Source of the DNA: Streptomyces sp. YIM 130001
Lineage (GTDB): Bacteria; Actinomycetota; Actinomycetes; Streptomycetales; Streptomycetaceae
Assembly (NCBI RefSeq): GCF_003574445.1
Contig: NZ_KZ984559.1
Location: forward strand, 61,930 to 125,929
Direction of reading: 5' to 3'
DNA: 64,000 nucleotides
The notes under the pieces were generated by a model. It had not been told where the DNA came from. It searched no databases and saw only the letters and a program-made list of their open reading frames with translations. Shown here piece after piece: positions 52,188 to 59,901 of the stretch (positions are counted from its first letter, which is position 1; every line of letters begins with the position of its first letter). Both the position numbers and the translations under genes were made by a program.

Positions 52188-53261
52188 TCAGGCGCTGACG
52201 GGGTAGTCCGTGTATCCGCGGTGGTCACCGCCGAAGAACGCCGCGCGGTCGGGAGTGTTGAACGGACCGCCGGTGGCGAGCCGGGCGGGCAGATCGGGGT
52301 TGGCGAGGAAGAGCGCTCCGTAGGCGACGAGGTCGGCGGTGCCGTCCTCGATCAGCGACAGGGCGTCGGGCCCGGTGGGGTCGGATCCGGTGAACGGGTT
52401 GAGTACGAAGGTGCCGGGCCAGGCCTTGCGCAGCCGGCCGACCAGTTCTCGTACCCCGGCGGCTTCCATCTGGTGCAGATAGGCGAGACCGAGCGGGGCG
52501 AGCTCGTCCACCAGGGCCGCGTAGGTGGCCTCGATGTCCGCCGGATCGCCCTCGTCGATGTCGTTGTAGGGATTGGCGGGCGAGATCCGGAAGCCGACCT
52601 TTTCGGCACCGATGGCCTCGGCCACGGCCTTGGCGGTCTCCACGGCGAAGCGGATCCGTCCCAGCGGGCTGCCGCCCCAGCCGTCGGTACGCCGGTTGCT
52701 GCCCGGGGCGAGGAACTGATGGATCAAGTAGCCGTTCGCGCCGTGCAGTTCCACACCGTCGAAGCCGGCCTCGATCGCGTTGCGCGCGGCGGTGGCGAAG
52801 TCGGCAACGGTCTGCGCGATCTCCTCCTCGGTCAGCTCGTGCGGGACGACGAAGTCGAGCGGTCCTTCGTGGGTGTACACCTGGCCCTGGGCCTGCACGG
52901 CGGAAGGCGCCACCGGGGTGAGACCGGTCAGGGACGGGTGTCCGATCCGCCCCGTGTGCATGATCTGCACGAAGATCCGGCCACCTTCCGCGTGGACCGC
53001 ATCGGTGACCTTGCGCCAGGCCGCGATCTGCTCGGCGGTGTGGATGCCTGGGGTGTCCGGGTACCCCTGGCCGACGGCGGAGGGCTGAGTGCCCTCGGTG
53101 ACGATCAGGCCGGCGCCCGCGCGCTGCGCGTAGTACTCCGCCATCAGGTCCGTCGGAGTCCGGCCGGGCCCGAAGGCGCGACTGCGGGTCATCGGGGCCA
53201 TCACCGTGCGGTTGCTGAGGGGCGTACCGGAGAGGTCGTACGGGTCAAAGGCAGTGGTCAT
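52188..53261 (-). CDS. Old Yellow Enzyme-family alkene reductase (NADH:flavin oxidoreductase)
   Basis: A 357-residue FMN TIM-barrel enzyme of the NemA/xenobiotic reductase class. It has VMAPMTRSRA near the start, the catalytic region DGVELHGANGYLIHQFLAPGSNRRTDGWGGS and the terminal phosphate-binding ALFLANPDLPARLA. The His/Asn pair of most OYEs is placed further upstream. It reduces activated C=C bonds in quinones, maleimides or nitro compounds, normally a response to electrophiles. It is divergent from a MarR-type regulator gene, the typical arrangement for an electrophile-sensing operon. Confidence 0.92.
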   Translation of the reverse strand: MTTAFDPYDLSGTPLSNRTVMAPMTRSRAFGPGRTPTDLMAEYYAQRAGAGLIVTEGTQPSAVGQGYPDTPGIHTAEQIAAWRKVTDAVHAEGGRIFVQIMHTGRIGHPSLTGLTPVAPSAVQAQGQVYTHEGPLDFVVPHELTEEEIAQTVADFATAARNAIEAGFDGVELHGANGYLIHQFLAPGSNRRTDGWGGSPLGRIRFAVETAKAVAEAIGAEKVGFRISPANPYNDIDEGDPADIEATYAALVDELAPLGLAYLHQMEAAGVRELVGRLRKAWPGTFVLNPFTGSDPTGPDALSLIEDGTADLVAYGALFLANPDLPARLATGGPFNTPDRAAFFGGDHRGYTDYPVSA

Positions 53262-53286
53262 GATCAGCTTCCTTGATCGGCATCAC

Positions 53287-53298
53287 GCAACTCATTGC
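53287..53298. promoter_or_regulatory. Short dyad GCAA-N4-TTGC, possible MarR operator
   Basis: GCAACTCATTGC is a 4+4 inverted repeat 26 bp upstream of the OYE start, in the 222-bp gap it shares with the divergent MarR gene. MarR-family boxes often contain GCAA/TTGC halves. The site is short, so this is only a candidate. Confidence 0.4.
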
Positions 53299-53483
53299 CT
53301 GTCCGAACAAGTAAATCGCCCGCACCATTCCCTGCCGCGTGTGACCTGGACCACTCGATCGACCCAACGGCTCGCCTCCAGGCGGCATCCGCCCATACCC
53401 CGCACTCCGGCTGAACGGGCCGCATCGGCGGTAAACTCCCCCTTGGCCGGACAGTCGACAACCACCGAAGGGCCCTGCAGCGG

Positions 53484-53996
53484 ATGGCGAAGGAAACAGG
53501 CCCGGCGCCCGAAGAGGACTGTAAGGACCCCACGCCCCTGCCCCCATCGGTCGCCGCAGGGGCCATGAACCACGCGGTCTTCCGAGTGGCCAGGCTGCAC
53601 CGCCTGCTCGCCGCCCAACTCCTGCGCCGCGTAGGGCTCCACCCCGGGCAGGAGCTGGTCATGATGCAGCTGTGGGACCGCGGCCCCCAGCGTCAGACCG
53701 ACCTCGTCCGCCTGCTCGGCTCCGACGCCGCCACCATGACCCGTACGGTCAAGCGACTGGAGAACGCCGGCTTCGTCCGCCGCCGCCCGAGCGACACCGA
53801 CGGACGCGCCACGATCATCGACCCCACCACCGCAAGCCTCGCGCTCCGCAAGCAGGTCGAGGACATCTGGTCAGAACTCGAACACCACACCTCCAGCGGC
53901 CTGACCCCCCAGGAACAACAGACCGCCATCACCACCCTGACCCACATCGAATCCAATCTCACCCACGCCATCGGCCACCTCCCGACGACGGACTGA
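53484..53996 (+). CDS. MarR-family transcriptional regulator
   Basis: A 170-residue winged-helix repressor. After a Pro-rich start of about 28 residues come the dimerisation helix (HAVFRVARLHRLLAAQLLRRV) and the HTH core RQTDLVRLLGSDAATMTRTVKRLENAGFVRRRPSDTDG, cited here by its diagnostic part TMTRTVKRLENAGFVRR. A lone Cys near position 13 lies outside the fold. Divergent from the OYE reductase gene, which it probably represses. Its stop falls in a short triplicated sequence. Confidence 0.88.
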   Translation: MAKETGPAPEEDCKDPTPLPPSVAAGAMNHAVFRVARLHRLLAAQLLRRVGLHPGQELVMMQLWDRGPQRQTDLVRLLGSDAATMTRTVKRLENAGFVRRRPSDTDGRATIIDPTTASLALRKQVEDIWSELEHHTSSGLTPQEQQTAITTLTHIESNLTHAIGHLPTTD

Positions 53997-54010
53997 CGGA
54001 CTGACGGACA
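53987..54010 (+). repeat. Triplicated 8-bp unit over the MarR stop codon
   Basis: GACGGACT, GACGGACT and GACGGACA follow one another. The MarR stop TGA lies at 53994-53996 and later copies supply further TGA triplets. Confidence 0.8.
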
Positions 54011-54077
54011 GCGGCCGCCCTCACCCGTCGCCCCGGAGACGCGCCTTCCCGTGCCTGCGCATCGGCCCGGGAAGGGC

Positions 54078-54281
54078 CTATTGACGCCCTCGAGTGGCGA
54101 ACCACGCGGCCAGCGCCCCGCCGGGGAGGGCCACCGCCGCGTACATCAGGACCGCTTCACCGAGCCCGCCGCCGAAGCGCTGCTGATCGCTGATGAACAT
54201 GGCCAAGAAGAACAGCATCACCGCGGCGATACGACCAACGGCCGCAGCGGTCCCCGTACTCTTCACCTGCCATGCCCCCAT
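54078..54281 (-). CDS. Small two-helix membrane protein
   Basis: A 67-residue protein with two hydrophobic helices (TAAAVGRIAAVMLFFLAMFIS and GEAVLMYAAVALPGGALAAWFAT, each truncated here) joined by a short Gln/Arg/Gly loop. ATG 54281 lies inside the 3' end of the degenerate gene at 54263-54712 (19-bp overlap), with GAGGA about 11 bases upstream, so the two were probably translated together. Family not recognised. Confidence 0.6.
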   Translation of the reverse strand: MGAWQVKSTGTAAAVGRIAAVMLFFLAMFISDQQRFGGGLGEAVLMYAAVALPGGALAAWFATRGRQ

Positions 54282-54712
54282 CGCTTCAGGTCCTCGGCGC
54301 CCTTGAACTCGGCGAGGTACGAGAATCGCATCTCGATGCTCTTCTTGCACTTGGCCAGGAGCGTCTGATCGTCGCCGGCCCGGGCGATGTTGTCGGTCCG
54401 GTCGGCGTGGCCGCCGAGGTTCGGCGCAACCTTCCGTGAGCGTGACTTCGATGATCTCCATGGCGAGCCTCGTACCCGCAGCCGCCGTACTGAGCATCGA
54501 GGACCGGTAGTTGATCGCCGTCACGCCCGACCATTCAGCTGTGGCGATGCCCCGACCGGACTCGCCGCCGGAGATCTCATGGGTGACCCGTACACCGCTC
54601 CGGGGCCGAGACCATCACCGGCGCCCACGTAGGTCAGGCGCCGCTCGATCGTCACATCGCCCGCGGCCGTGCCGAAGCACTGCCGCTCGGACGCGTGCAG
54701 CTTGATCAAGAA
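54263..54712 (-). pseudogene. Degenerate gene with two compensating frameshifts, family unknown
   Basis: On the minus strand three pieces in two frames read as one protein. Piece 1 is FLIKLHASERQCFGTAAGD through GDGLGPGAVYGS. After a shift near 54580-54590 comes THEISGGESGRGIATAEWS, VTAINYRSSMLSTAAAGTR and MEIIEVTLTEG. After a second, opposite shift near 54431-54440 comes VAPNLGGHADRTDNI, LLAKCKKSIEMRFSYLAEF and AEDLKRWGHGR, ending at TGA 54263-54265. The outer frame is the same, so the indels compensate; read straight, it meets a stop at 54521-54523. The 5' end is uncertain; TTG 54709 is possible. Either a decaying gene or assembly errors. Confidence 0.6.
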
Positions 54713-54939
54713 ACGCCTGCGCGCCGTCGACGCCAGCCCCTGCGGCTCAGGCGATGACGGCGGCGCTCGCCCCCACGTCCCTGGCCGCCGTTTCCTGGCC
54801 GCGGCAGGCGGAGTGGGAGGGAAGCAGGGCGGCGGTGGGGTGAAGTGGCTCCTGGGAGCCCGGGCGCCCTCCCGAGTGGCGGGCTTCGTGAGGTGGTCGG
54901 AGGGCGATCTCTGCCGCCGCCGGCCCTGAGAGCCGAGAA
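54713..54939. other. Region upstream of the degenerate gene, no gene seen
   Basis: About 230 bp with no convincing coding frame. One minus-strand frame runs through it in Pro/Arg-rich low-complexity translation without a start signal. It may include decayed 5' sequence of the neighbouring degenerate gene. Confidence 0.35.
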
Positions 54940-54965
54940 GCGCCCTCCCCGCTCCGGGAGGGCGC
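54940..54965. terminator. Hairpin downstream of the acyl-CoA dehydrogenase gene
   Basis: GCGCCCTCCC (54940-54949) pairs with GGGAGGGCGC (54956-54965) across a CGCTCC loop, 31 bp beyond the acyl-CoA dehydrogenase stop, in the right place to end its transcript. Confidence 0.75.
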
Positions 54966-54995
54966 TGCTTCAGCGGGTGGCCGAGTGACGTCCGG

Positions 54996-56222
54996 TCAGC
55001 GGATCGGCAGGCCCGACAGTGTGCGGGCGATGACGAGGCGCTGGATCTCGCTGGTGCCCTCGAAGATGGTGTAGATCGCGGCGTCTCGGTGCATGCGCTC
55101 GACCGGGTACTCGCGGGTGAAGCCGTTACCGCCGAGGATCTGGATCGCCTGGCCGGTGACCTTCTTGGCGGTCTCGCTGGCGTAGAGCTTCGACATCGAG
55201 CCCTCCGCCGAGGTGAAGCGCTTGCCCGCGGTGGCCATCCACGAGGCGCGCCAGACCAGGAGCCGGGCCGCGTCGATCGACGTGCGCATGTCGGCCAACT
55301 GGAAGGCCACGCCCTGGTTGTCGATGATCGGGCGGCCGAACTGGCTGCGGGTCTTGGCGTACTCGAGCGCCTCCTCGTAGGCGGCGCGCGCAGTGCCGAC
55401 CGCCATGGCACCCACGGCGGGGCGGGAGGCCTCGAAGGTGGCCATCGCGGCGTTCTTGACCCGCTCGCCACCGGTCTTCGCGCGCTCGTGGGCGCGGGCG
55501 AGACGCTCGTCCAGCTTCTCCTTGCCGCCGAGGAGGCAGTGCCCGGGGATCCGGACGTCCTCGAGGACGACCTCGGCGGTGTGCGAGGCGCGGATGCCGT
55601 GCTTCTTGAACTTCTGACCCTGGGAAAGGCCGGGGGTGTTCGGCGGGACGATGAAGGAGGCGTGCCCCTTGGAGCCGAGCTCCGGGTCGACGACGGCGAC
55701 GACCACGTGGACGTTGGCGATGCCGCCGTTGGTCGCCCAGGTCTTGGTGCCGTTCAGGACCCACTCGTCCTTGGCCTCGTCGTACACGGCGCGGGTACGC
55801 ATCGAGGCCACGTCCGAACCGGCGTCGGGCTCGGAGGAGCAGAAGGCGGCGACCTTGACGTCGTCGGCGGCGCCGTACATCTGCGGGACCCAGGTGCCGA
55901 TCTGCTCCTCGGTACCGTTGGCGAGAACGCCGACGGCGGCGAGTCCGGTGCCGACGATGGACAGCGCGATTCCCGCATCACCCCAGAACAGCTCTTCCAT
56001 CGTCATCGGGATGCCGAGCCCGGTCGGGTCGAAGAACTGCTGCGCGTAGAAGTCGAGCGAGTAGATGCCCAGCTTCGCGGCCTCCTGGATGACCGGCCAG
56101 GGCGTCTCCTCGCGCTCGTCCCACTCGGCGGCCGCAGGACGGATCACATCGGCGGCGAAACCGTGGAGCCAGTCCCGGACTTCCTTCTGCTCGTCGTTCA
56201 GCTCCATGGTGAACTCGGCCAT
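54996..56222 (-). CDS. Acyl-CoA dehydrogenase
   Basis: A 408-residue FAD enzyme of fatty-acid or related acyl-CoA oxidation. Signatures are VKVAAFCSSEPDAGSDVASMRTRAV (core CSSEPDAGSD), GTKTWATNGGIANVHVV and the C-terminal QILGGNGFTREYPVERMHRDA, where the usual catalytic Glu position is in the YTIFEGTSEIQRLVIAR ending. ATG 56222 follows GGAGGGGA. Divergent from a TetR-type regulator with a dyad between them. Chain-length preference is not predictable. Confidence 0.94.
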   Translation of the reverse strand: MAEFTMELNDEQKEVRDWLHGFAADVIRPAAAEWDEREETPWPVIQEAAKLGIYSLDFYAQQFFDPTGLGIPMTMEELFWGDAGIALSIVGTGLAAVGVLANGTEEQIGTWVPQMYGAADDVKVAAFCSSEPDAGSDVASMRTRAVYDEAKDEWVLNGTKTWATNGGIANVHVVVAVVDPELGSKGHASFIVPPNTPGLSQGQKFKKHGIRASHTAEVVLEDVRIPGHCLLGGKEKLDERLARAHERAKTGGERVKNAAMATFEASRPAVGAMAVGTARAAYEEALEYAKTRSQFGRPIIDNQGVAFQLADMRTSIDAARLLVWRASWMATAGKRFTSAEGSMSKLYASETAKKVTGQAIQILGGNGFTREYPVERMHRDAAIYTIFEGTSEIQRLVIARTLSGLPIR

Positions 56223-56238
56223 GTCCCCTCCTACACCT

Positions 56239-56255
56239 GGTTACTTGCGGTAACC
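56239..56255. promoter_or_regulatory. Inverted repeat GGTTAC-N5-GTAACC, likely TetR operator
   Basis: GGTTAC (56239-56244) and GTAACC (56250-56255) form a 6-bp dyad with a TTGCG spacer, 17 bp upstream of the acyl-CoA dehydrogenase start. A further half GTTACC lies at 56263-56268. The pattern resembles operators of TetR-type fatty-acid regulators, and a TetR gene is divergently transcribed from the same gap. Confidence 0.65.
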
Positions 56256-56372
56256 GAAGTCTGTTACCAGTGAGTAGCCGCTGTCAACTCCCGTCCGCCC
56301 GTTCGATGCCGCAACCGGCGATGGTGTTACGTTGCGCGTGCGTCACGCAATCGCACGGGCGGGGAGACAGCC

Positions 56373-57017
56373 ATGGAGACCACTCAGCGGACCGACCAGG
56401 AACGGTCGGCCGCGCGCCGGCGCCGCGAGCTGCTCGAGGCCGCCGACCGCGTGGTCCTCCGCGACGGCCCCGGCGCCTCCATGAACGCCATCGCCGCCGA
56501 GGCCGGCATCACCAAGCCGATCCTCTACCGGCACTTCGGCGACAAGGGCGGCCTGTACCGCGCCCTGGCCGTACGGCACACCGACGCCCTCCTCGACGCC
56601 CTGCGCGCGGCCCTCGACGCCCCGGCCGAGCGCCGCGAACGCGTGGAGCGCACCCTCGACACCTATCTCGCCGCCATCGAGGCCAGGCCCCAGGTCTACC
56701 GCTTCCTGATGCACCCGCCGGAGGGCGGCAAGGACCCCGAGCAGGGCTTCGACGTCGGACGGCACTCGGCGCCGCTGCTGCGCCGGCTCGGCGAGGAGCT
56801 CGCGCAGGTGATCGCCGAGCGGGTCGACCTCGGACCCGAGGGGCAGGAACTGGCCCGTGTCTGGGGTCACGGCATCGTCGGCATGATGCACGCGGCAGGC
56901 GACTGGTGGCTGGGTGAACGCCCCTGCTCCCGGGCCCAGTTGGTGCGCAGCCTGGCGGACCTGCTGTGGGGACGGCTCGCCGAGGCGGGCGACCGGGTGG
57001 GCGGTCCCGGCTTCTAA
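56373..57017 (+). CDS. TetR-family regulator, probable fatty-acid/acyl-CoA control
   Basis: A 214-residue TetR protein. HTH: ELLEAADRVVLRDGPGASMNAIAAEAGITKPILYRHFGDKGGLY, where the recognition helix is TKPILYRHFGDK. The C-terminal half includes YLAAIEARPQVYRFLMHPPEGG and a late GIVGMMHAAGDWWLGE, a pattern common in acyl-CoA-sensing members. It is divergent from the acyl-CoA dehydrogenase gene and probably binds the dyad at 56239-56255. Its stop lies in a 20-bp duplication shared with the convergent deformylase gene. Confidence 0.88.
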   Translation: METTQRTDQERSAARRRRELLEAADRVVLRDGPGASMNAIAAEAGITKPILYRHFGDKGGLYRALAVRHTDALLDALRAALDAPAERRERVERTLDTYLAAIEARPQVYRFLMHPPEGGKDPEQGFDVGRHSAPLLRRLGEELAQVIAERVDLGPEGQELARVWGHGIVGMMHAAGDWWLGERPCSRAQLVRSLADLLWGRLAEAGDRVGGPGF

Positions 57018-57053
57018 GCCCCCGTGCCCTCGACTAAGCCCCCGGGCCCTCGA
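57014..57053. repeat. 20-bp tandem duplication carrying the stop codons of two convergent genes
   Basis: CTAAGCCCCCGTGCCCTCGA (57014-57033) is followed by a copy with one change (57034-57053). The TetR stop TAA is in copy 1; the deformylase stop (CTA read as TAG on the minus strand) is in copy 2. Before the duplication both genes would have shared one CTAA. Confidence 0.88.
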
Positions 57054-57627
57054 CGCCCGGGTCGTGTACGACGGCCTCCCGCGAGACGCCCCTCCCCCAC
57101 GGAGCACGCCGCACCGACCGCAGCAGCTTCGCACGGCGCCAGCCCGTGAGGCGGTCCGAGTAGATCCGGCCCTCCAGATGGTCCGTCTCGTGCTGCAGAC
57201 AGCGCGCGAAGAAGCCGGTGCCCTCCACCCGCACCGCCTCCCCGTGCAGGTCGACGCCCTCGACCAGGGCGTGGTCGTGACGCACCGTGCCCGCCTCGAG
57301 CCCCGGCAGGGACAGACAGCCCTCGGGTCCGCGCACCTCGATGCCGTCCGCCTCCACGAGACGCGGGTTGATCACGTGACCGAGGTGGCGGCGGTCCTCG
57401 TCGTCGGGACAGTCGTGGACGAAGACCCGCAGGGGCACGCCGATCTGGTTGGCGGCGAGGCCGACGCCCCGTGCGGCGTACATGGTGGCGAAGAGGTCCT
57501 CGACGAGCTGGGCGAGCGCGGGACCGAAGTCGGTGACCTCGTCGCAGGGTGCGTGCAGGGGGTGTGCACCGAACAGGGTCAGGGGTCGTACCCGTCCCGA
57601 GCTGCCCGGGATCGCACCGTGTCGCAT
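57034..57627 (-). CDS. def: Peptide deformylase
   Basis: A 197-residue metallo-hydrolase that removes the formyl group from new proteins. All three family motifs are present: I GVGLAANQIGV, II EGCLSLPG with the metal-binding Cys, and III QHETDHLEGR (HExxH). ATG 57627 (MRHGAIPGSSGRVRP) is chosen because other actinobacterial members begin like this; GTG 57648 is the alternative. Streptomyces usually have several def copies, so this may be an accessory form. Confidence 0.93.
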   Translation of the reverse strand: MRHGAIPGSSGRVRPLTLFGAHPLHAPCDEVTDFGPALAQLVEDLFATMYAARGVGLAANQIGVPLRVFVHDCPDDEDRRHLGHVINPRLVEADGIEVRGPEGCLSLPGLEAGTVRHDHALVEGVDLHGEAVRVEGTGFFARCLQHETDHLEGRIYSDRLTGWRRAKLLRSVRRAPWGRGVSREAVVHDPGVEGPGA

Positions 57628-57764
57628 GCGCGTAAGGGTACGTTCCACCCTGTACCCGCCGGTGGGCGGTGGCGCCGTTCGGGCTTGCGTACGTATCTCG
57701 GTAGGCTGAGGCGGACCAGTGCCGGGGGCAGGCGCGGCGCCGGAAGCAAGGAGGAACCAGGACG

Positions 57765-59003
57765 ATGGCAGGCAACACGGACCCGCTGTCGCCGCGGGCC
57801 AAGCTGGCCGTGACGGCGGGCAAGGCGGCCGCGGCGGTGTCGCGGGCCGCGGGGCGTGGCGGCGGATCGGTGATCGGCGGCCGCGTGGCGCTCAAGCTCG
57901 ACCCCGACCTGTTGGGTCGGCTCGCCACCCACCTCGACGTGGTGCTTGTCTCCGCGACGAACGGCAAGACGACAACGACCCGGCTGATCGCCGAAGCACT
58001 CGGTGCGGCGGGGCCCGTCGTGTCGAACGCGCTCGGCGCCAACATGCCGGCCGGCATCACGTCCGCACTCGCGGGCGGCTCCGACGCCAAGTTCGGTGTG
58101 ATCGAGGTCGACGAGAAGTACCTCGCGGGTGTCGCCCGTGACGTCACTCCGAAGGTGATCGCGCTGCTCAACCTCTCGCGCGACCAGCTCGACCGGGCGG
58201 GCGAGACCCGGATGCTGGCCGAGCGCTGGCGCGAGGGCCTGTCCGGCTCGAAGGCGGTCATCGTCGCCAACGCCGACGACCCGCTGGTCGTCTGGGCCGC
58301 GTCCTCCTCGCCGAATGTGGTGTGGGTGGCGGCCGGCCAGGAGTGGAAGGACGACGCCTGGTCGTGCCCGTCCTGCGGCGGTGTGATGCAGCGCCCGGGC
58401 GACGACTGGTTCTGCGGTGAGTGCGGTTTCCGTCGGCCGACGCCGAGCTGGGCGCTGAACGGCGAGCACGTGCTCGACCCGCACGGCTCCGCCTGGCCGA
58501 TCCACCTGCAGCTGCCGGGCCGGGCCAACCGGGCGAACGCCGCGTCGTCGGCAGCGGTCGCCGCCGTGTTCGGTGTACCGCCCCAGGTGGCGCTCGAGCG
58601 GATGTATCAGGTGCAGGCGGTCGCCGGCCGTTACGACGTGGTGCAGTTCCTCGACCGCGACCTGAGGCTGCTGCTCGCGAAGAACCCGGCCGGCTGGCTG
58701 GAGACGTTCTCGCTGATCGACCCGCCGCCGACCCCGGTGATCCTCTCGGTGAACGCCCGCGGCGCGGACGGCACCGACACATCGTGGCTGTGGGACGTGG
58801 ATTACACCCGCCTGGCAGGGCACCCGATCTTCGTGATCGGTGACCGCCGCCTCGACCTGGCCGTCCGCCTCGAGGTCGCCGGGCTCGACTTCAGGGTGTG
58901 TGAAACGGCCGACGAGGCGGTGCAGTTGGCGCCGCCCGGACGGATCGAGGCCATCGCGAATTACACCGCGTTCCAGGACCTGCGCCGGCGCGTCGGCAAC
59001 TGA
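57765..59003 (+). CDS. murT: Lipid II isoglutaminyl synthase, MurT subunit
   Basis: A 412-residue Mur-ligase-like protein that, with GatD, amidates the D-glutamate of lipid II to isoglutamine. The ATP-binding P-loop is VSATNGKTTTTRLIAEAL. A four-Cys zinc ribbon (CPSCGGVMQ and CGECGFRR) is inserted in the middle domain, a MurT hallmark. A C-terminal DUF1727 domain follows. ATG 57765 comes after AGGAGG. The gatD gene lies 18 bp downstream, the normal arrangement. Confidence 0.95.
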   Translation: MAGNTDPLSPRAKLAVTAGKAAAAVSRAAGRGGGSVIGGRVALKLDPDLLGRLATHLDVVLVSATNGKTTTTRLIAEALGAAGPVVSNALGANMPAGITSALAGGSDAKFGVIEVDEKYLAGVARDVTPKVIALLNLSRDQLDRAGETRMLAERWREGLSGSKAVIVANADDPLVVWAASSSPNVVWVAAGQEWKDDAWSCPSCGGVMQRPGDDWFCGECGFRRPTPSWALNGEHVLDPHGSAWPIHLQLPGRANRANAASSAAVAAVFGVPPQVALERMYQVQAVAGRYDVVQFLDRDLRLLLAKNPAGWLETFSLIDPPPTPVILSVNARGADGTDTSWLWDVDYTRLAGHPIFVIGDRRLDLAVRLEVAGLDFRVCETADEAVQLAPPGRIEAIANYTAFQDLRRRVGN

Positions 59004-59021
59004 CGGTAAGGACGAGACAGT

Positions 59022-59750
59022 ATGAGCGACAACAGCCTGCGCGTGATCTGGGTCTACCCGGACCTGCTGAGCACGTACGGCGACCAGGGGAATGTGCTGG
59101 TGGTCGAGCGGCGGGCACGCCAGCGCGGCCTGCAGGTCGAGCGGTACGACGTGCGCAGCGACCAGCCCGTTCCGACCTCCGGCGACATCTATCTGATCGG
59201 CGGCGGTGAGGACCGGCCGCAGCGGCTGGCGGCCGAGCGGCTGCGCCGTGACGGCGGTCTGAGCCACGCGGTGGCCAACGGAGCGATCGTCTTCTCCGTC
59301 TGCGCCGGCTACCAGATCCTCGGCCACGAGTTCGTGAACGACCTCGGTCAACGCGAGCCCGGACTCGGCCTCCTCGACGTGGTCTCCACCCGCGGCGAGG
59401 GCGCGCGGTGCGTGGGCGACGTACTGGGCGACATCGACCAGCCGCTCGGGCTTCCGCAGCTGACCGGCTTCGAGAACCACCAGGGCATCACCCATCTCGG
59501 GCCCACCGCCCGGCCGTTCGCGAGGGTCCAGCTCGGGCAGGGCAACGGCACCGGCGACGGCACCGAAGGCGCGTACAACGACACGGTGTTCGGGACGTAC
59601 ATGCACGGCCCCGTGCTCGCGCGCAATCCGCAGATCGCGGACCTGCTGATCAAGCTGGCCCTCGATGTGAACGCGCTGCCGCCGACCGACGACCGCTGGT
59701 ACGAGGAGCTGCGCGCCGAGCGCATCACCGCCGCGACCCAGCCGGCCTGA
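59022..59750 (+). CDS. gatD: Lipid II isoglutaminyl synthase, glutaminase subunit GatD
   Basis: A 242-residue class I glutamine amidotransferase that supplies ammonia to MurT. The nucleophile Cys is in VFSVCAGYQILGHE and the catalytic His in FGTYMHGPVLARN. The opening RVIWVYPDLLSTYGDQGNV is typical of GatD/CobB-CobQ-like proteins. With murT it forms a two-gene operon essential for normal peptidoglycan crosslinking in many Gram-positives. Confidence 0.95.
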   Translation: MSDNSLRVIWVYPDLLSTYGDQGNVLVVERRARQRGLQVERYDVRSDQPVPTSGDIYLIGGGEDRPQRLAAERLRRDGGLSHAVANGAIVFSVCAGYQILGHEFVNDLGQREPGLGLLDVVSTRGEGARCVGDVLGDIDQPLGLPQLTGFENHQGITHLGPTARPFARVQLGQGNGTGDGTEGAYNDTVFGTYMHGPVLARNPQIADLLIKLALDVNALPPTDDRWYEELRAERITAATQPA

Positions 59751-59766
59751 GGCTTCCGGACCGGAC

Positions 59767-59782
59767 CCGGCGCATTCGCCGG
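59767..59782. terminator. Short hairpin after gatD
   Basis: CCGGCG and CGCCGG pair around a CATT loop, 17 bp after the gatD stop. The stem is only six pairs, so this is weak support for termination before the phosphofructokinase gene. Confidence 0.4.
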
Positions 59783-59901
59783 TCATCGGCGCCCACGTAG
59801 TGGACCAATTCGGCCCCGTCACCCAGCGCTAGTAGGGTGGCGGGGTCTTTGCCGGACGACGTGGTCCGGTCATCCGCCCACGTTGCAAAGGTTTCTGGGC
59901 C

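Noticed and set aside
59847..59890. Riboswitch in the phosphofructokinase leader
   Set aside because: Two nested pairings can be drawn but they match no known riboswitch class and are short enough to occur by chance in GC-rich DNA.
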